This document shows, in pieces, positions 32,836 to 41,449 of a stretch of DNA of 57,646 bases. Within the stretch, counting starts at the first letter, position 1. The number at the start of each line of letters is the position of its first letter. Under the pieces are notes generated by a model. It did no database searches and was not told the DNA's origin. It saw only the letters and a list, made by a program, of their open reading frames with translations. Source of the stretch: Crocinitomicaceae bacterium (GTDB lineage: Bacteria; Bacteroidota; Bacteroidia; Flavobacteriales_D; Crocinitomicaceae); the NCBI GenBank assembly GCA_030730025.1, contig JANQWC010000028.1, forward strand, positions 74,454 to 132,099. Direction: 5' to 3'. The position numbers and the translations under genes are program-made.

Positions 32836-34794
32836 ATGAAAAAGACCCTTGTATTGTTCTTGTTTGGCTTTTTGACCAACCTCGCTCTCGCCCAAAAAGA
32901 GCCTGTCGTCATGACGATCAACAATAAGCCTGTTACCAAATCGGAATTTTTACAGATTTACACCAAAAACAACCCGAATCCGAGTTTTGACAAAGATTCG
33001 CTCGATCGCTACATGCAATTGTTTGAGGTCTTTAAACTCAAAGTAGCTGAAGCCGAAGCGCTAGGATACGACACGCTTCCGCGCTTGAAAAAAGAGCTAG
33101 AGGGCTACAAAAAACAATTGGCCTTGCCTTACCTCATCGACTCCGTTCAAAATCAAGCAATGGTCCAAGAGGCCTACAACCGCACCGCTGCCGAAGTGCG
33201 TTGTTCACACATTCTGATCAAACTAGACCCCAACGCTAGCCCCAAAGACACACTAGCGGCCTACAATCGCTTGCTTGGCCTCAAGGCACGCATTGAAAAA
33301 GGCGAAAATTTTGCGTCGGTTGCCAAATCCAAACTCGGTTCTGAAGATCCTTCAGTTGTGAACAACGGCGGCGACCTCGGTTATTTTACCGCTTTTCAGA
33401 TGGTTTATCCTTTTGAAGAAAAAGCTTACACCACACCAGTGGGTACCATCAGCGAACCATTCAGAACGCGCTTTGGTTACCATATTTTAAAAGTCACAGA
33501 CAAACGCCCTGCGCGCGGCACCATTAAAGTGGCGCACCTCATGATTTCAACAGGTCGCGAAGCTACTACCGAAACCCGTCAAAACGCCGAAAAGAAGATC
33601 AACGAAATTTACGATAGCCTCGCTGCAGGTTCTTCTTGGGAAAAAATGGTCTCTGCCTATTCCGAAGATGCCAATAGCATCAAAAAAGGCGGTGAATTGC
33701 CTGCTTTTGGTTCAGGTACCAGCCAGCGCATGGTATTGGAATTCGAAGATGCCGCATTTGCTTTAAAGCAAGTAGGGGAGTTCTCTAAACCGGTCAAGAC
33801 ACAATACGGTTACCACATCATCAAACTCATCGAATGGACACCCGTAAAGTCTTTTGACAACATGCGCCGCGAATTACAGGCAAAAGTCAACAAAGACGAG
33901 CGTTCTAAAGTAACCCAAGACTCCTTCGTTCAAAAATTGCGCACGCAATACGCTTACCAAAACAAGAGCGAAAAAGGCCTTGAGTGGTTTGTAGCCAACT
34001 TAGACTCCACGTATTTTATAGGCAAATGGACCGCCGACAAGCTCAAGTCCAATAAAACACTTTTTGTATTGGATGGTAAAAAATTCAAACAACAAGATTT
34101 CGCAAAATATGTCGTCAAAAACTACCGTACGGTTCGCAAAGACGCGCCAGCAGTGGTGGTGATGCAACTCTACCAACAATGGGAGAAAAACGAAGTATTG
34201 GCTTATGAAGAAGCACTTTTACCTGCCAAATACCCTGCCTACAAAGCGCTCGTTCAAGAATACCACGACGGCATCATCCTCTACGAAATCATGCAAGATC
34301 AAGTTTGGAACAAAGCGGTCAAAGACACCGCTGGTCTGAGAGCTTTCTTCATGGAAAACAGAGGCAAATACACCTGGACCAATCGCCTAGACGCTACAGT
34401 TTACGAATGTAAAGATGAGCACATCGCTGTGCAGGTATACGGCATGCTTGTGCAGTCCGACACCATCAATTCCAAAGCGGTCCTAGACGTCATCAACAAA
34501 GATTCAGAGCTCAACCTCAAGGTGCGCATGAATAAATTTGAAATCGCTCAAACGCCATATTTGCAAGAGCGTAGCTTCACACCGGGCCTCAATCCTGTGT
34601 ATTCAATGGATGGCAAATGGTATGTCGTGAAAGTAGCGGCAGTTTTGGCCCCAGCACCTAAAGAATACAACGAAGCGAAAGGTTTGGCGACTTCTGACTA
34701 CCAAACTTATTTAGAGAAAAAATGGTTAGAGGCGTTACGTTCAAAGCACAAGATCGTCATTAATGAAGATGTGCTTTACCAAATCGGCCAATAA
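32836..34794 (+). CDS. Periplasmic peptidyl-prolyl isomerase, two parvulin domains (SurA/PrsA-like)
   Basis: The 652-residue protein has a signal peptide (KKTLVLFLFGFLTNLALAQ). An N-terminal helical SurA-like chaperone part precedes two parvulin domains: about residues 120-225 (VRCSHILIKLDPNASPKD ... FGYHILKVTDKRP) and about 228-335 (VAHLMISTGREATTE ... YGYHIIKLIEW). The C-terminal about 300 residues have no clear motif by eye and may hold a degenerate third domain. Such proteins assist folding of outer-membrane and secreted proteins. The next SurA-like gene starts in the overlap TAATG at 34792-34796, so the two are made together. Confidence 0.9.
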   Translation: MKKTLVLFLFGFLTNLALAQKEPVVMTINNKPVTKSEFLQIYTKNNPNPSFDKDSLDRYMQLFEVFKLKVAEAEALGYDTLPRLKKELEGYKKQLALPYLIDSVQNQAMVQEAYNRTAAEVRCSHILIKLDPNASPKDTLAAYNRLLGLKARIEKGENFASVAKSKLGSEDPSVVNNGGDLGYFTAFQMVYPFEEKAYTTPVGTISEPFRTRFGYHILKVTDKRPARGTIKVAHLMISTGREATTETRQNAEKKINEIYDSLAAGSSWEKMVSAYSEDANSIKKGGELPAFGSGTSQRMVLEFEDAAFALKQVGEFSKPVKTQYGYHIIKLIEWTPVKSFDNMRRELQAKVNKDERSKVTQDSFVQKLRTQYAYQNKSEKGLEWFVANLDSTYFIGKWTADKLKSNKTLFVLDGKKFKQQDFAKYVVKNYRTVRKDAPAVVVMQLYQQWEKNEVLAYEEALLPAKYPAYKALVQEYHDGIILYEIMQDQVWNKAVKDTAGLRAFFMENRGKYTWTNRLDATVYECKDEHIAVQVYGMLVQSDTINSKAVLDVINKDSELNLKVRMNKFEIAQTPYLQERSFTPGLNPVYSMDGKWYVVKVAAVLAPAPKEYNEAKGLATSDYQTYLEKKWLEALRSKHKIVINEDVLYQIGQ

Positions 34795-36146
34795 TGAGCT
34801 ATAAAACCTTTTTCTTACTCAGTTTTCAATTTTTACTTTTGGGCCAATTACAGGCTCAAAAGTTAGTCAACCAAATCGTTGCCCAAGTTGGCGACAACAT
34901 CATCCTTTGGTCTGATATCGAAACCCAGCGCTTGCAGCTCACTGAAAAGGAGCGTGCGATCAGCAGAAAAGAATGTCAAATACTCGAGCAATTGCTCTTA
35001 GAGGAACTACTCGTGAACCAAGCGCTCATCGATAGCCTCGAAATTTCAGACGAGCAGGTAGACGCCGAAATGGAAAACCGCTTGCGCATTATGGAAAACA
35101 AAATGGGCGGCCGAGAAAACCTCGAAGAGTTCTATGGCAAGTCCACGACCGCCATCAAAGAAGAGTTCAGAACCATTATCCGCAACAAAATGCTCGCCCA
35201 AGAAATGGAGCGCAAGATCACCGGCGACATCTCCGTTACACCCAAAGAAGTAGCGGCGTTCTATGCCCAGCTTCCCAAAGACAGCATTCCGTTCATCAAC
35301 ATGAAGCTCAGTTTTCAGCAAATTGTTCAGTTTCCAGAGCTCACCCCAGCCGACAAAAAACTTGCCTACGACCAACTTGTCGAGATCCGCAAGCAAATTG
35401 TGAGTGGCAGCAAGCCCTTTGAAACCATGGCGCGTCTCAAATCCATGGACCCGGGTTCAGCGAGTCAAGGTGGTAAAATAGCGGCTTCTAAAGGCATGAT
35501 GGTACCACAGTTTGAGGCCACGGTCTTCGATCTCAAGCCCGGAGAAGTCTCTGATATTGTCGAAACTATGTACGGTTACCACATCATCAAGTTGGTTTCT
35601 CGCAAAGGCGATGATTACATTTGCCAGCACATCCTCATCATGCCCGAATACAGCTCTGCAAGCATCTCTGTTGCCTCTGAGCGCATGGACAGCTGTTATC
35701 TTTTGCTCACGCGCAATACCATCACCTGGGACGAAGCCGTCATACGCTTCTCCAACGACGACGCTACCAAACAAAACAAAGGTGTACTCACCAACCCATA
35801 CACCATGGACATCTATTGGGATATGGAGCAACTCAATGAAATCGATCAACAAATCTATTTGCTCACCGATGCGCTCGAGAGCGGTGGTGTTTCGCAACCG
35901 TCTCTCTACATGGATCTCTTCGAGAGAAAGCAAGGTATCCGCATGGTGAGGCTACAGAACCGCGTTCCTGCGCACCAAGCCAACTTAGAGCAAGACTACG
36001 CCTTGATCAAACTTGCTGCTGAAAACGACAAAAAACAACGCGTACTCGACGCCTGGACACAAGCCAAAATTCCAAATGCCTACATCAGACTCGACCCACA
36101 ATTCCAAGATTGTGATTTCCGTGTCAATTGGCTCAAAACTCCTTGA
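34794..36146 (+). CDS. surA: SurA-like periplasmic chaperone with a parvulin domain
   Basis: This 450-residue protein has a signal peptide (FLLSFQFLLLGQLQAQK) and the SurA N-domain opening KLVNQIVAQVGDNIILWSDIE, very close to SurA 'drVvAvVnddvIlrSdle'. One parvulin domain is evident around residues 165-270 (SFQQIVQFPELTPADK, then DLKPGEVSDIVETMYGYHIIKLV). A second, more degenerate PPIase-like part follows (QHILIMPEYSSASI). It is coupled to the upstream isomerase by TAATG and is followed 6 bases later by moxR. The gene symbol is by likeness; several paralogues occur in this phylum. Confidence 0.88.
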   Translation: MSYKTFFLLSFQFLLLGQLQAQKLVNQIVAQVGDNIILWSDIETQRLQLTEKERAISRKECQILEQLLLEELLVNQALIDSLEISDEQVDAEMENRLRIMENKMGGRENLEEFYGKSTTAIKEEFRTIIRNKMLAQEMERKITGDISVTPKEVAAFYAQLPKDSIPFINMKLSFQQIVQFPELTPADKKLAYDQLVEIRKQIVSGSKPFETMARLKSMDPGSASQGGKIAASKGMMVPQFEATVFDLKPGEVSDIVETMYGYHIIKLVSRKGDDYICQHILIMPEYSSASISVASERMDSCYLLLTRNTITWDEAVIRFSNDDATKQNKGVLTNPYTMDIYWDMEQLNEIDQQIYLLTDALESGGVSQPSLYMDLFERKQGIRMVRLQNRVPAHQANLEQDYALIKLAAENDKKQRVLDAWTQAKIPNAYIRLDPQFQDCDFRVNWLKTP

Positions 36147-36152
36147 TTTCCC

Positions 36153-37106
36153 ATGACAGATAAAGACAGAATAGATCAATTAGTTATTGATTACCAAGCC
36201 TTAAAAAAAGAGATTCACCAAGTCATTATTGGCCAAGACGACGTCGTCGACCAAGTCTTAATTGCCATTTTTTCTCGCTCGCACTGCTTGCTCGTAGGCG
36301 TGCCAGGTTTGGCCAAAACCTTGTTGGTGAATACCATCGCCAAAACTTTAGGCTTGTCTTTCAATCGCATTCAATTTACCCCCGACCTGATGCCCTCGGA
36401 TATCGTCGGTTCTGAAATCCTAGACGAAACCAAGCAGTTCAAGTTCATCAAAGGCCCGATCTTTTCCAACATGATCTTAGCCGACGAAATCAACCGTACA
36501 CCGCCCAAAACGCAAGCGGCTTTGCTTGAGGCCATGCAAGAGCGCGCTGTTACGGCTGCCGGTACAACCTACAAACTAGAGGCGCCATTTTTTGTATTGG
36601 CCACCCAAAACCCCATCGAACAAGAAGGTACGTATCCGCTACCAGAAGCACAGCTCGACCGCTTTATGTTCAACATCTGGGTAGACTACCCATCCTATCA
36701 CGAAGAACTCGCGATTGTCAAATCCAGCACTTCTGATCAAGTTGTGGAATTACAAACGGTCCTCAATGCACAGCAAATCATCGATTACCAAGCACTCATT
36801 CGCCGCATTCCAGTGGCAGAGAACGTGCTGGAGTACGCTGTCACTTTAGTTGCCAAAACACGCCACAAAGATCCGTTGGCGCCTCAAATCACCAAAGATT
36901 TCATTACGTGGGGAGCAGGGCCGCGCGCCTCTCAAAACCTCGTAATTGCTGCCAAATGCCACGCTGCCTTGCACGGTAAGTATTCTCCGGACATCGAAGA
37001 CGTGAAGGCTGTTGCCAAAGCCATTTTGCGCCACCGCTTGGTGCGCAATTACCGCGCAGAAGCAGAGGGCTATAGCATGGATGCCATTATTGAAGCTTTA
37101 TTATAA
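36153..37106 (+). CDS. MoxR family AAA+ ATPase
   Basis: The 317-residue protein shows the MoxR pattern: IIGQDDVVDQVLIAIF, Walker A in GVPGLAKTLLVN, Walker B in MILADEINRTPPKTQAALLEAMQE, sensor 1 in FVLATQNPIEQEGTYPLPEAQLDRF (split), and sensor 2 in TWGAGPRASQNLVIAAK. MoxR ATPases act with von Willebrand A proteins in the assembly or activation of envelope complexes. No VWA partner lies next to it here; instead it follows two SurA-like chaperones, which is a common arrangement in Flavobacteriia. Confidence 0.94.
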   Translation: MTDKDRIDQLVIDYQALKKEIHQVIIGQDDVVDQVLIAIFSRSHCLLVGVPGLAKTLLVNTIAKTLGLSFNRIQFTPDLMPSDIVGSEILDETKQFKFIKGPIFSNMILADEINRTPPKTQAALLEAMQERAVTAAGTTYKLEAPFFVLATQNPIEQEGTYPLPEAQLDRFMFNIWVDYPSYHEELAIVKSSTSDQVVELQTVLNAQQIIDYQALIRRIPVAENVLEYAVTLVAKTRHKDPLAPQITKDFITWGAGPRASQNLVIAAKCHAALHGKYSPDIEDVKAVAKAILRHRLVRNYRAEAEGYSMDAIIEALL

Positions 37107-37124
37107 GTTAAATATCTTTTATGT

Positions 37125-37137
37125 TTCAATAACACAT
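37125..37137 (+). promoter_or_regulatory. Second copy of the TTCAATAACACAT motif
   Basis: Identical over 13 bases to 2351-2363 and located 20 bases before the GTG at 37157. In this copy TGTT-TCAAT-AACA forms a short inverted repeat. It may be an operator for the metal-related TonB operon; this is inference. Confidence 0.25.
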
Positions 37138-37156
37138 AATTGCTTAGTTTTACAGC

Positions 37157-37456
37157 GTGAAAGGGCTCAGTGTTTTCTTGTTGGTTTGCTTTTCACTGGT
37201 GCTGACCCCCAAGCACTGGTGGCACCATTGTGCGCATACTGAGCACCAAAAAGCTGCGCTTTCCAATACCGACACCATTGACGAAGATTGCCCCGTTTGC
37301 GATCTTTCCTTGAGCGTCTTTACGACGCCAACAGCACTTGTTTTTCAAGTATACAAACAAGCACCTTACGTACACGGAAAGTCTATTTTTCAAGGGCTTT
37401 CTCGCTCCCAAACGACCCATTTTCAACTCCGAGCACCACCAGCAACAAGCGTCTGA
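37157..37456 (+). CDS. Small exported His/Cys-rich protein, putative metal-handling
   Basis: The 99-residue protein starts at a GTG. It has a signal-like hydrophobic N-terminus (KGLSVFLLVCFSLVLT), then a cluster KHWWHHCAHTEH (residues 19-30: five His and one Cys) and EDCPVCDL (Cys45 and Cys48). The C-terminus has QLRAPPATSV; many short exported proteins next to metal TonB receptors (DUF2946-like) end in a similar R(A/G)PP. The gene lies 40 bases before a TonB receptor gene and probably forms its operon leader. A role in copper or zinc binding is inference from composition and place. Confidence 0.7.
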   Translation: MKGLSVFLLVCFSLVLTPKHWWHHCAHTEHQKAALSNTDTIDEDCPVCDLSLSVFTTPTALVFQVYKQAPYVHGKSIFQGLSRSQTTHFQLRAPPATSV

Positions 37457-37495
37457 ATTCAAACGATTGTTGTATGTTAAAAAGTGCTCATTTTC

Positions 37496-39730
37496 ATGAA
37501 AAAATTGATCTTATGGGCTGTAGCTCTTTGTAGTGGCCCCCTCCTTGCACAGCAAGGAATAACAGGTATTGTGCGCGATGCACAAAGCCAAAAAGTCATC
37601 CAAGACGTTCTTATTTCGGTACCCGCGTTTCAAATCCAAGTGCGCTCAGATGCACAGGGGAGGTTTTCATTTCCTTTTACTTGGTCTGATCAACAAGCAC
37701 TTCGGCTCAAGCACCCCGACTACGAAATATTGGATACACTCGTGTTTGGCAACGTCTCAAGTTTGCAATTTGAATTGCAGCTGGGCCACATGACCACCGA
37801 AGAAGTTACCGTGAGTACGCAGCAAGTCTCGCTGCGCGCTAAAAATACAGTGCCAATGGAAGTGCGCAGCCTCAACGATTTACAGTTGAGCGGCGCAATG
37901 AACATCAGCGAACTATTGACAAAAATTCCTGGTGTGTACGCGAGTTCTTTGGGCAACGGGATCTCCAAACCCGTGATCCGCGGCATGCAAGGGATGCGCG
38001 TGGTAACGCTCGTCAACGGCCTGCGGCTAGAGGGTCAGCAGTGGGGCGGTGACCACGGCATGGGCATCGGTGAGCTCGCGTTGGGTTCTGTAGAAGTGAT
38101 CAAAGGGCCAGCCTCCGTGCTATACGGTGCAGATGCGCTAGGTGGCGTCATCTATTTAGTAGACGAGCCGTATGCCCAGTTGGGTAAACAAGAGCTCAGT
38201 GTGCAGCAGAAATTCAATCAAAACACCACCGGAAGCAGTTCTAGTCTTTTATACAAGAAGAGTGAGGGAAACAAGCGTTTGTTGTTGGCGGGTAGTTATG
38301 CGAATCATGCTGATTTTCAATTGCCTAACGGCCTGTATGCGAAGAATTCCCGTTTCCATGAGTGGGTTGCCAAAGCATCTTATTCTTGGTTCAAGCCCAA
38401 TCAGATCCATCAGTTCAGGTATGCCTACAACAATACGGTTGCGGGCATACCGGGGCATACCCACGACTCCCTTGCGACACCATTGAGTTTTCAGGTGGCC
38501 ACCCAAGGCAGGCGCTATTCTTTGCCCGCTCAGTTTTTTACCAACCAACTACTGAGTTATGAATACAAACGCTTCTGGACCGGTCAAGAGTTTACTTTGC
38601 TGTTTGGACAAACCCATAATCGCTTGGTAGAATACGACGAAAAGGTGACCAAACCTTTCATGGAAATGGATCTCTTGAATTCTTTATATCAAGCCAAATG
38701 GATCCGCAAGTGGGCCGCTCAGCAGCTCATTGTTGGGGCGGCGGGCATGCTGCAATTCAACCTCAATGCGCCAATTGCTGCCGATCAGCTTTTGCCCGAT
38801 GCGTTTACTTTTGATCAAGGGATTTTCGCTTTGTATAAATATGAACTTTCCAAGAAACATTTGTTTCAGCTCGGTTTGCGTCAAGACATCCGCTGGATAG
38901 AGACCCGCTCCGATAGCCTTTACTTGAAAAGACGCTATGCAAGCCCTAATGCTTCGGCGGGTTGGTCTTGGCAGGTCAATAAAATGCAGCGCCACCGCTT
39001 TAATTTTTCCAGCGGTTTTCGCGCCCCGCACCTTAGCGAACTACTTGCCAATGGTTTTCATCATGGCGCTTTGCGTTACGAAATTGGCGACAGCAGTTTG
39101 GTGCCAGAGCGGAGTTTGCAACTCGATTGGGCTAGCGATTGGAGTACCGAACACGGCAGTCTGACGATCAATCCTTACCATGCGTGGGTGCGCGATTACA
39201 TCTATATTCAGCCTAATGGCAATAGTATCGACGGCATTCCGGTGTTCAATTATGCGCAACTGGCGCTCGGCCGTCTTTATGGTTTGGACCTCAGTGCGCA
39301 CTATCATCCGCATTGGCTCCATCAGTTGCATTGGGAAGGAAACTTTTCATACATTCATTTTGAAAGCCCGCAAGACAGCGCCATTTCTTTATTGCCGCCA
39401 ACCCGTTTGCAAAATGAAGTACAATACCACTGGGATTTCAAGGGCTCCGTTCAAAAAATAGAGCTCAGCCTCAGTCATACCTGGATTGCTGCGCAAACGC
39501 GTGTCGCTTTTCAAGAAAGCATGAGTGGGTCTTACCAACTTCTGAATTTGAATGCCCGCGTACACATCGAAAAAAATGGCGCTTGGTTCTTGCAAACCGG
39601 CGTGCGCAACCTGACAAATAGCACGTATATCGATCATTTGTCTCGTTTAAAAAACATTGGAATGCCTGGTCCTGGTCGGCATTTTTATGTCAGTCTGAAA
39701 TACCATGTTGAACAACAAAATCAAAAATAA
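37496..39730 (+). CDS. TonB-dependent receptor, possibly for metal
   Basis: The start at 37496 gives a 744-residue outer-membrane protein with signal peptide (KKLILWAVALCSGPLLAQQ). A CarboxypepD_reg-like domain (about 20-105, GITGIVRDAQSQKVIQDVLIS) precedes the TonB plug (about 120-235; MNISELLTKIPGVYASSLGNG, VIRGMQGMRVVTLVNGLRLEGQQWGGDHG split) and a 22-strand barrel ending in FYVSLKYHVEQQNQK. The plug with 'GmRV..LvdGiR...q..g.DHg' resembles zinc/copper and haem receptors (ZnuD-like). The preceding His/Cys-rich protein and the following Cys-rich lipoprotein support a metal substrate, which remains unproven. Confidence 0.9.
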   Translation: MKKLILWAVALCSGPLLAQQGITGIVRDAQSQKVIQDVLISVPAFQIQVRSDAQGRFSFPFTWSDQQALRLKHPDYEILDTLVFGNVSSLQFELQLGHMTTEEVTVSTQQVSLRAKNTVPMEVRSLNDLQLSGAMNISELLTKIPGVYASSLGNGISKPVIRGMQGMRVVTLVNGLRLEGQQWGGDHGMGIGELALGSVEVIKGPASVLYGADALGGVIYLVDEPYAQLGKQELSVQQKFNQNTTGSSSSLLYKKSEGNKRLLLAGSYANHADFQLPNGLYAKNSRFHEWVAKASYSWFKPNQIHQFRYAYNNTVAGIPGHTHDSLATPLSFQVATQGRRYSLPAQFFTNQLLSYEYKRFWTGQEFTLLFGQTHNRLVEYDEKVTKPFMEMDLLNSLYQAKWIRKWAAQQLIVGAAGMLQFNLNAPIAADQLLPDAFTFDQGIFALYKYELSKKHLFQLGLRQDIRWIETRSDSLYLKRRYASPNASAGWSWQVNKMQRHRFNFSSGFRAPHLSELLANGFHHGALRYEIGDSSLVPERSLQLDWASDWSTEHGSLTINPYHAWVRDYIYIQPNGNSIDGIPVFNYAQLALGRLYGLDLSAHYHPHWLHQLHWEGNFSYIHFESPQDSAISLLPPTRLQNEVQYHWDFKGSVQKIELSLSHTWIAAQTRVAFQESMSGSYQLLNLNARVHIEKNGAWFLQTGVRNLTNSTYIDHLSRLKNIGMPGPGRHFYVSLKYHVEQQNQK

Positions 39731-39735
39731 TTGTC

Positions 39736-39945
39736 ATGAAAAAGTTAATTTTAAGTGTAAGTGTTTTGGGCTTACTCAGCGTTTCTTGTGCAAAGAACAA
39801 ATGTGCCGAGTGCCATTATGATGCCCCCTCTGGAGAGATTGAATTAGGCACATATTGTGGTGATGATTTGAAAAATCTAGAGGAGTTAGGAACCTACACA
39901 GATAGCCTGGGTGCCACCTATGTGGTGCATTGTGGTGAACACTAA
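39736..39945 (+). CDS. Small Cys-rich lipoprotein
   Basis: This 69-residue protein has a lipoprotein-like signal ending LLSVSC (Cys18), although the -3 position is Ser rather than the usual Leu. The mature part carries NKCAECHYD (Cys23, Cys26, His27), YCGDDLKNLE and a final VVHCGEH, so four further Cys and several acidic residues. Small proteins of this shape are frequent in Bacteroidota. The gene lies 5 bases after the TonB receptor gene and so is probably translated with it; it may pass or sense the same metal. CxxCH is present but the chain is too short for a cytochrome c. Confidence 0.78.
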   Translation: MKKLILSVSVLGLLSVSCAKNKCAECHYDAPSGEIELGTYCGDDLKNLEELGTYTDSLGATYVVHCGEH

Positions 39946-40000
39946 CCCTAAGAACTTTTCAACATTTTTGGTATTTGTTGATAAGTGCCAAAAGCATTAG

Positions 40001-40049
40001 TTGTCATTATGACACAAAGGGCCTAATTTTATACTTAGAATTGGGCCCT
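40001..40049 (+). promoter_or_regulatory. Promoter and inverted repeat in front of the TPR-comA-WD40 operon
   Basis: TTG (40001-40003), 20 bases, TAATTTTA (40024-40031, one mismatch to TAnnTTTG). The box lies in a 13-base imperfect inverted repeat, AGGGCCTAATTTT (40018-40030) against AGAATTGGGCCCT (40037-40049), which ends at the ATG at 40050. It may be an operator or an mRNA hairpin at the start codon. Confidence 0.5.
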
Positions 40050-41447
40050 ATGTTTGACGACGACGAAGAAGAATACAACGACAGCAGTTTGAGCGAAGAC
40101 ATCGAGCACTTCGAGGCGCACTTGAAGGGTCAAAAGCTCAAATTCATCGACAGCGACCGTCTAGAAGGCCTCATCGATCACTACCTCATTCAAGGTCAAT
40201 TCAATAAGGCTAAAATCGCCTCAGAATACGGCATTTATCAGTTCGCCTACAACCCACTATTTAAGCTCCGCAAAGCACAAGCCTTAGGTGGCATGGGCTT
40301 ATTGCAAGAAGCCATGGATTGCGTGGTTCAGCTCGAAAAACAAGAAATAGACAGCGCCGAACTCTACCTCACCAAAGCATCTATTCACGCCCAACAGCGC
40401 GAACACAAACAAGCCATACGCTATTTCAAATTAGCACTCGAGCACTCAGACCCAGCCGAACACGACTACATCTACCTCGACATCGCCATCGAATACGAGC
40501 GCTTATCTCAGTATCAAGACGCCATAGACACCCTTCATCAAGCGCTCAAAGCCAATAAGCAAAACGAAGCGGCGCTTTACGAGCTCGGTCGTTGCTATGA
40601 CGCACTTGGCGCCACAGAAGCTTCCATAGATGCTTACCTCAAGTTTATCGATGAACAGCCTTACTCGAGCACGGCTTGGTACAACCTCGGCAATGCCTAC
40701 AGTAAATTAGAAAACTACGACCGCGCCGTTTGGGCCTACGAATACGCCATTCTCATCAACGAAGAATTTGGTCCAGCGCACTTCAATTTAGGCAATGCCT
40801 ACCTCTCTTTAGAAAAATACCACAAATCTATCGAGCACTTTGAGTATTGCATGAAACACGACGGCGATGACGCCATGGCGCTCTGCTACATCGGAGAAGC
40901 CTACGAACAACTCAACGAGCTCGAGCTTTCCAAGCATTATTACAAGCTCAGCATTGACCTCGAACCCATGCTGCCAGAAGCTTGGTTGGGTTTAGGTATC
41001 GTCGAAGACCTCATGGGCTCCACCAAAGAAGGGATTGTCCTGATCCAAAAAGCCCTCGACTACGACCCCGAAAACTCCGGTATTCATCACGTTTTAGCCG
41101 GCGCTTATCAGAAAATCGACCTCCGCTCAGAGGCTGAGTTTCACTACCTCAAAAGCTTAGCGCTCCTGCCAGACGACCAAGAAGCACTCACAGACTACGT
41201 TTCTTTTGTATGCGAGTCTTCCTTGGCAGAAGCCCAACAATTCATTTTACAGTTTTGCCAAGATCACCCTTCCGTTTTCGAAGCCCAACTGCATCTGATC
41301 AATATCAAATGGCAAATGGGGCAATTTGCCGAAGCCAAGCATCTTTACCAAGCATGCCTTAACCAAAACGCGAGCAGTGCCAAACAGATCTTTGAGATCA
41401 ACCCCAAGCTACTCGACGACACCGATTTTTTATATTTAGCTGACTAA
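40050..41447 (+). CDS. Tetratricopeptide repeat protein
   Basis: The start at 40050 gives a 465-residue cytosolic protein: a very acidic N-terminus (FDDDEEEYNDSSLSED) and then about ten TPR units from residue 60 on. Clear units include YLDIAIEYERLSQYQDAIDTLHQAL, STAWYNLGNAYSKLENYDRAVWAYEYA, and PAHFNLGNAYLSLEKYHKSIEHFEY (each over 20 residues, here only pointed to by position 150-285). TPR proteins act as scaffolds. The gene is followed 2 bases later by the ComA homologue. An upstream in-frame start at 39975 would run through the promoter and inverted repeat and is less likely. Confidence 0.88.
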   Translation: MFDDDEEEYNDSSLSEDIEHFEAHLKGQKLKFIDSDRLEGLIDHYLIQGQFNKAKIASEYGIYQFAYNPLFKLRKAQALGGMGLLQEAMDCVVQLEKQEIDSAELYLTKASIHAQQREHKQAIRYFKLALEHSDPAEHDYIYLDIAIEYERLSQYQDAIDTLHQALKANKQNEAALYELGRCYDALGATEASIDAYLKFIDEQPYSSTAWYNLGNAYSKLENYDRAVWAYEYAILINEEFGPAHFNLGNAYLSLEKYHKSIEHFEYCMKHDGDDAMALCYIGEAYEQLNELELSKHYYKLSIDLEPMLPEAWLGLGIVEDLMGSTKEGIVLIQKALDYDPENSGIHHVLAGAYQKIDLRSEAEFHYLKSLALLPDDQEALTDYVSFVCESSLAEAQQFILQFCQDHPSVFEAQLHLINIKWQMGQFAEAKHLYQACLNQNASSAKQIFEINPKLLDDTDFLYLAD

Positions 41448-41449
41448 CC

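Noticed and set aside
39802-39816. Cytochrome c heme site (CAECH) in the small lipoprotein
   Set aside because: The mature protein is only about 50 residues, has no axial Met/His pattern and has other Cys residues; metal or disulfide roles fit better.
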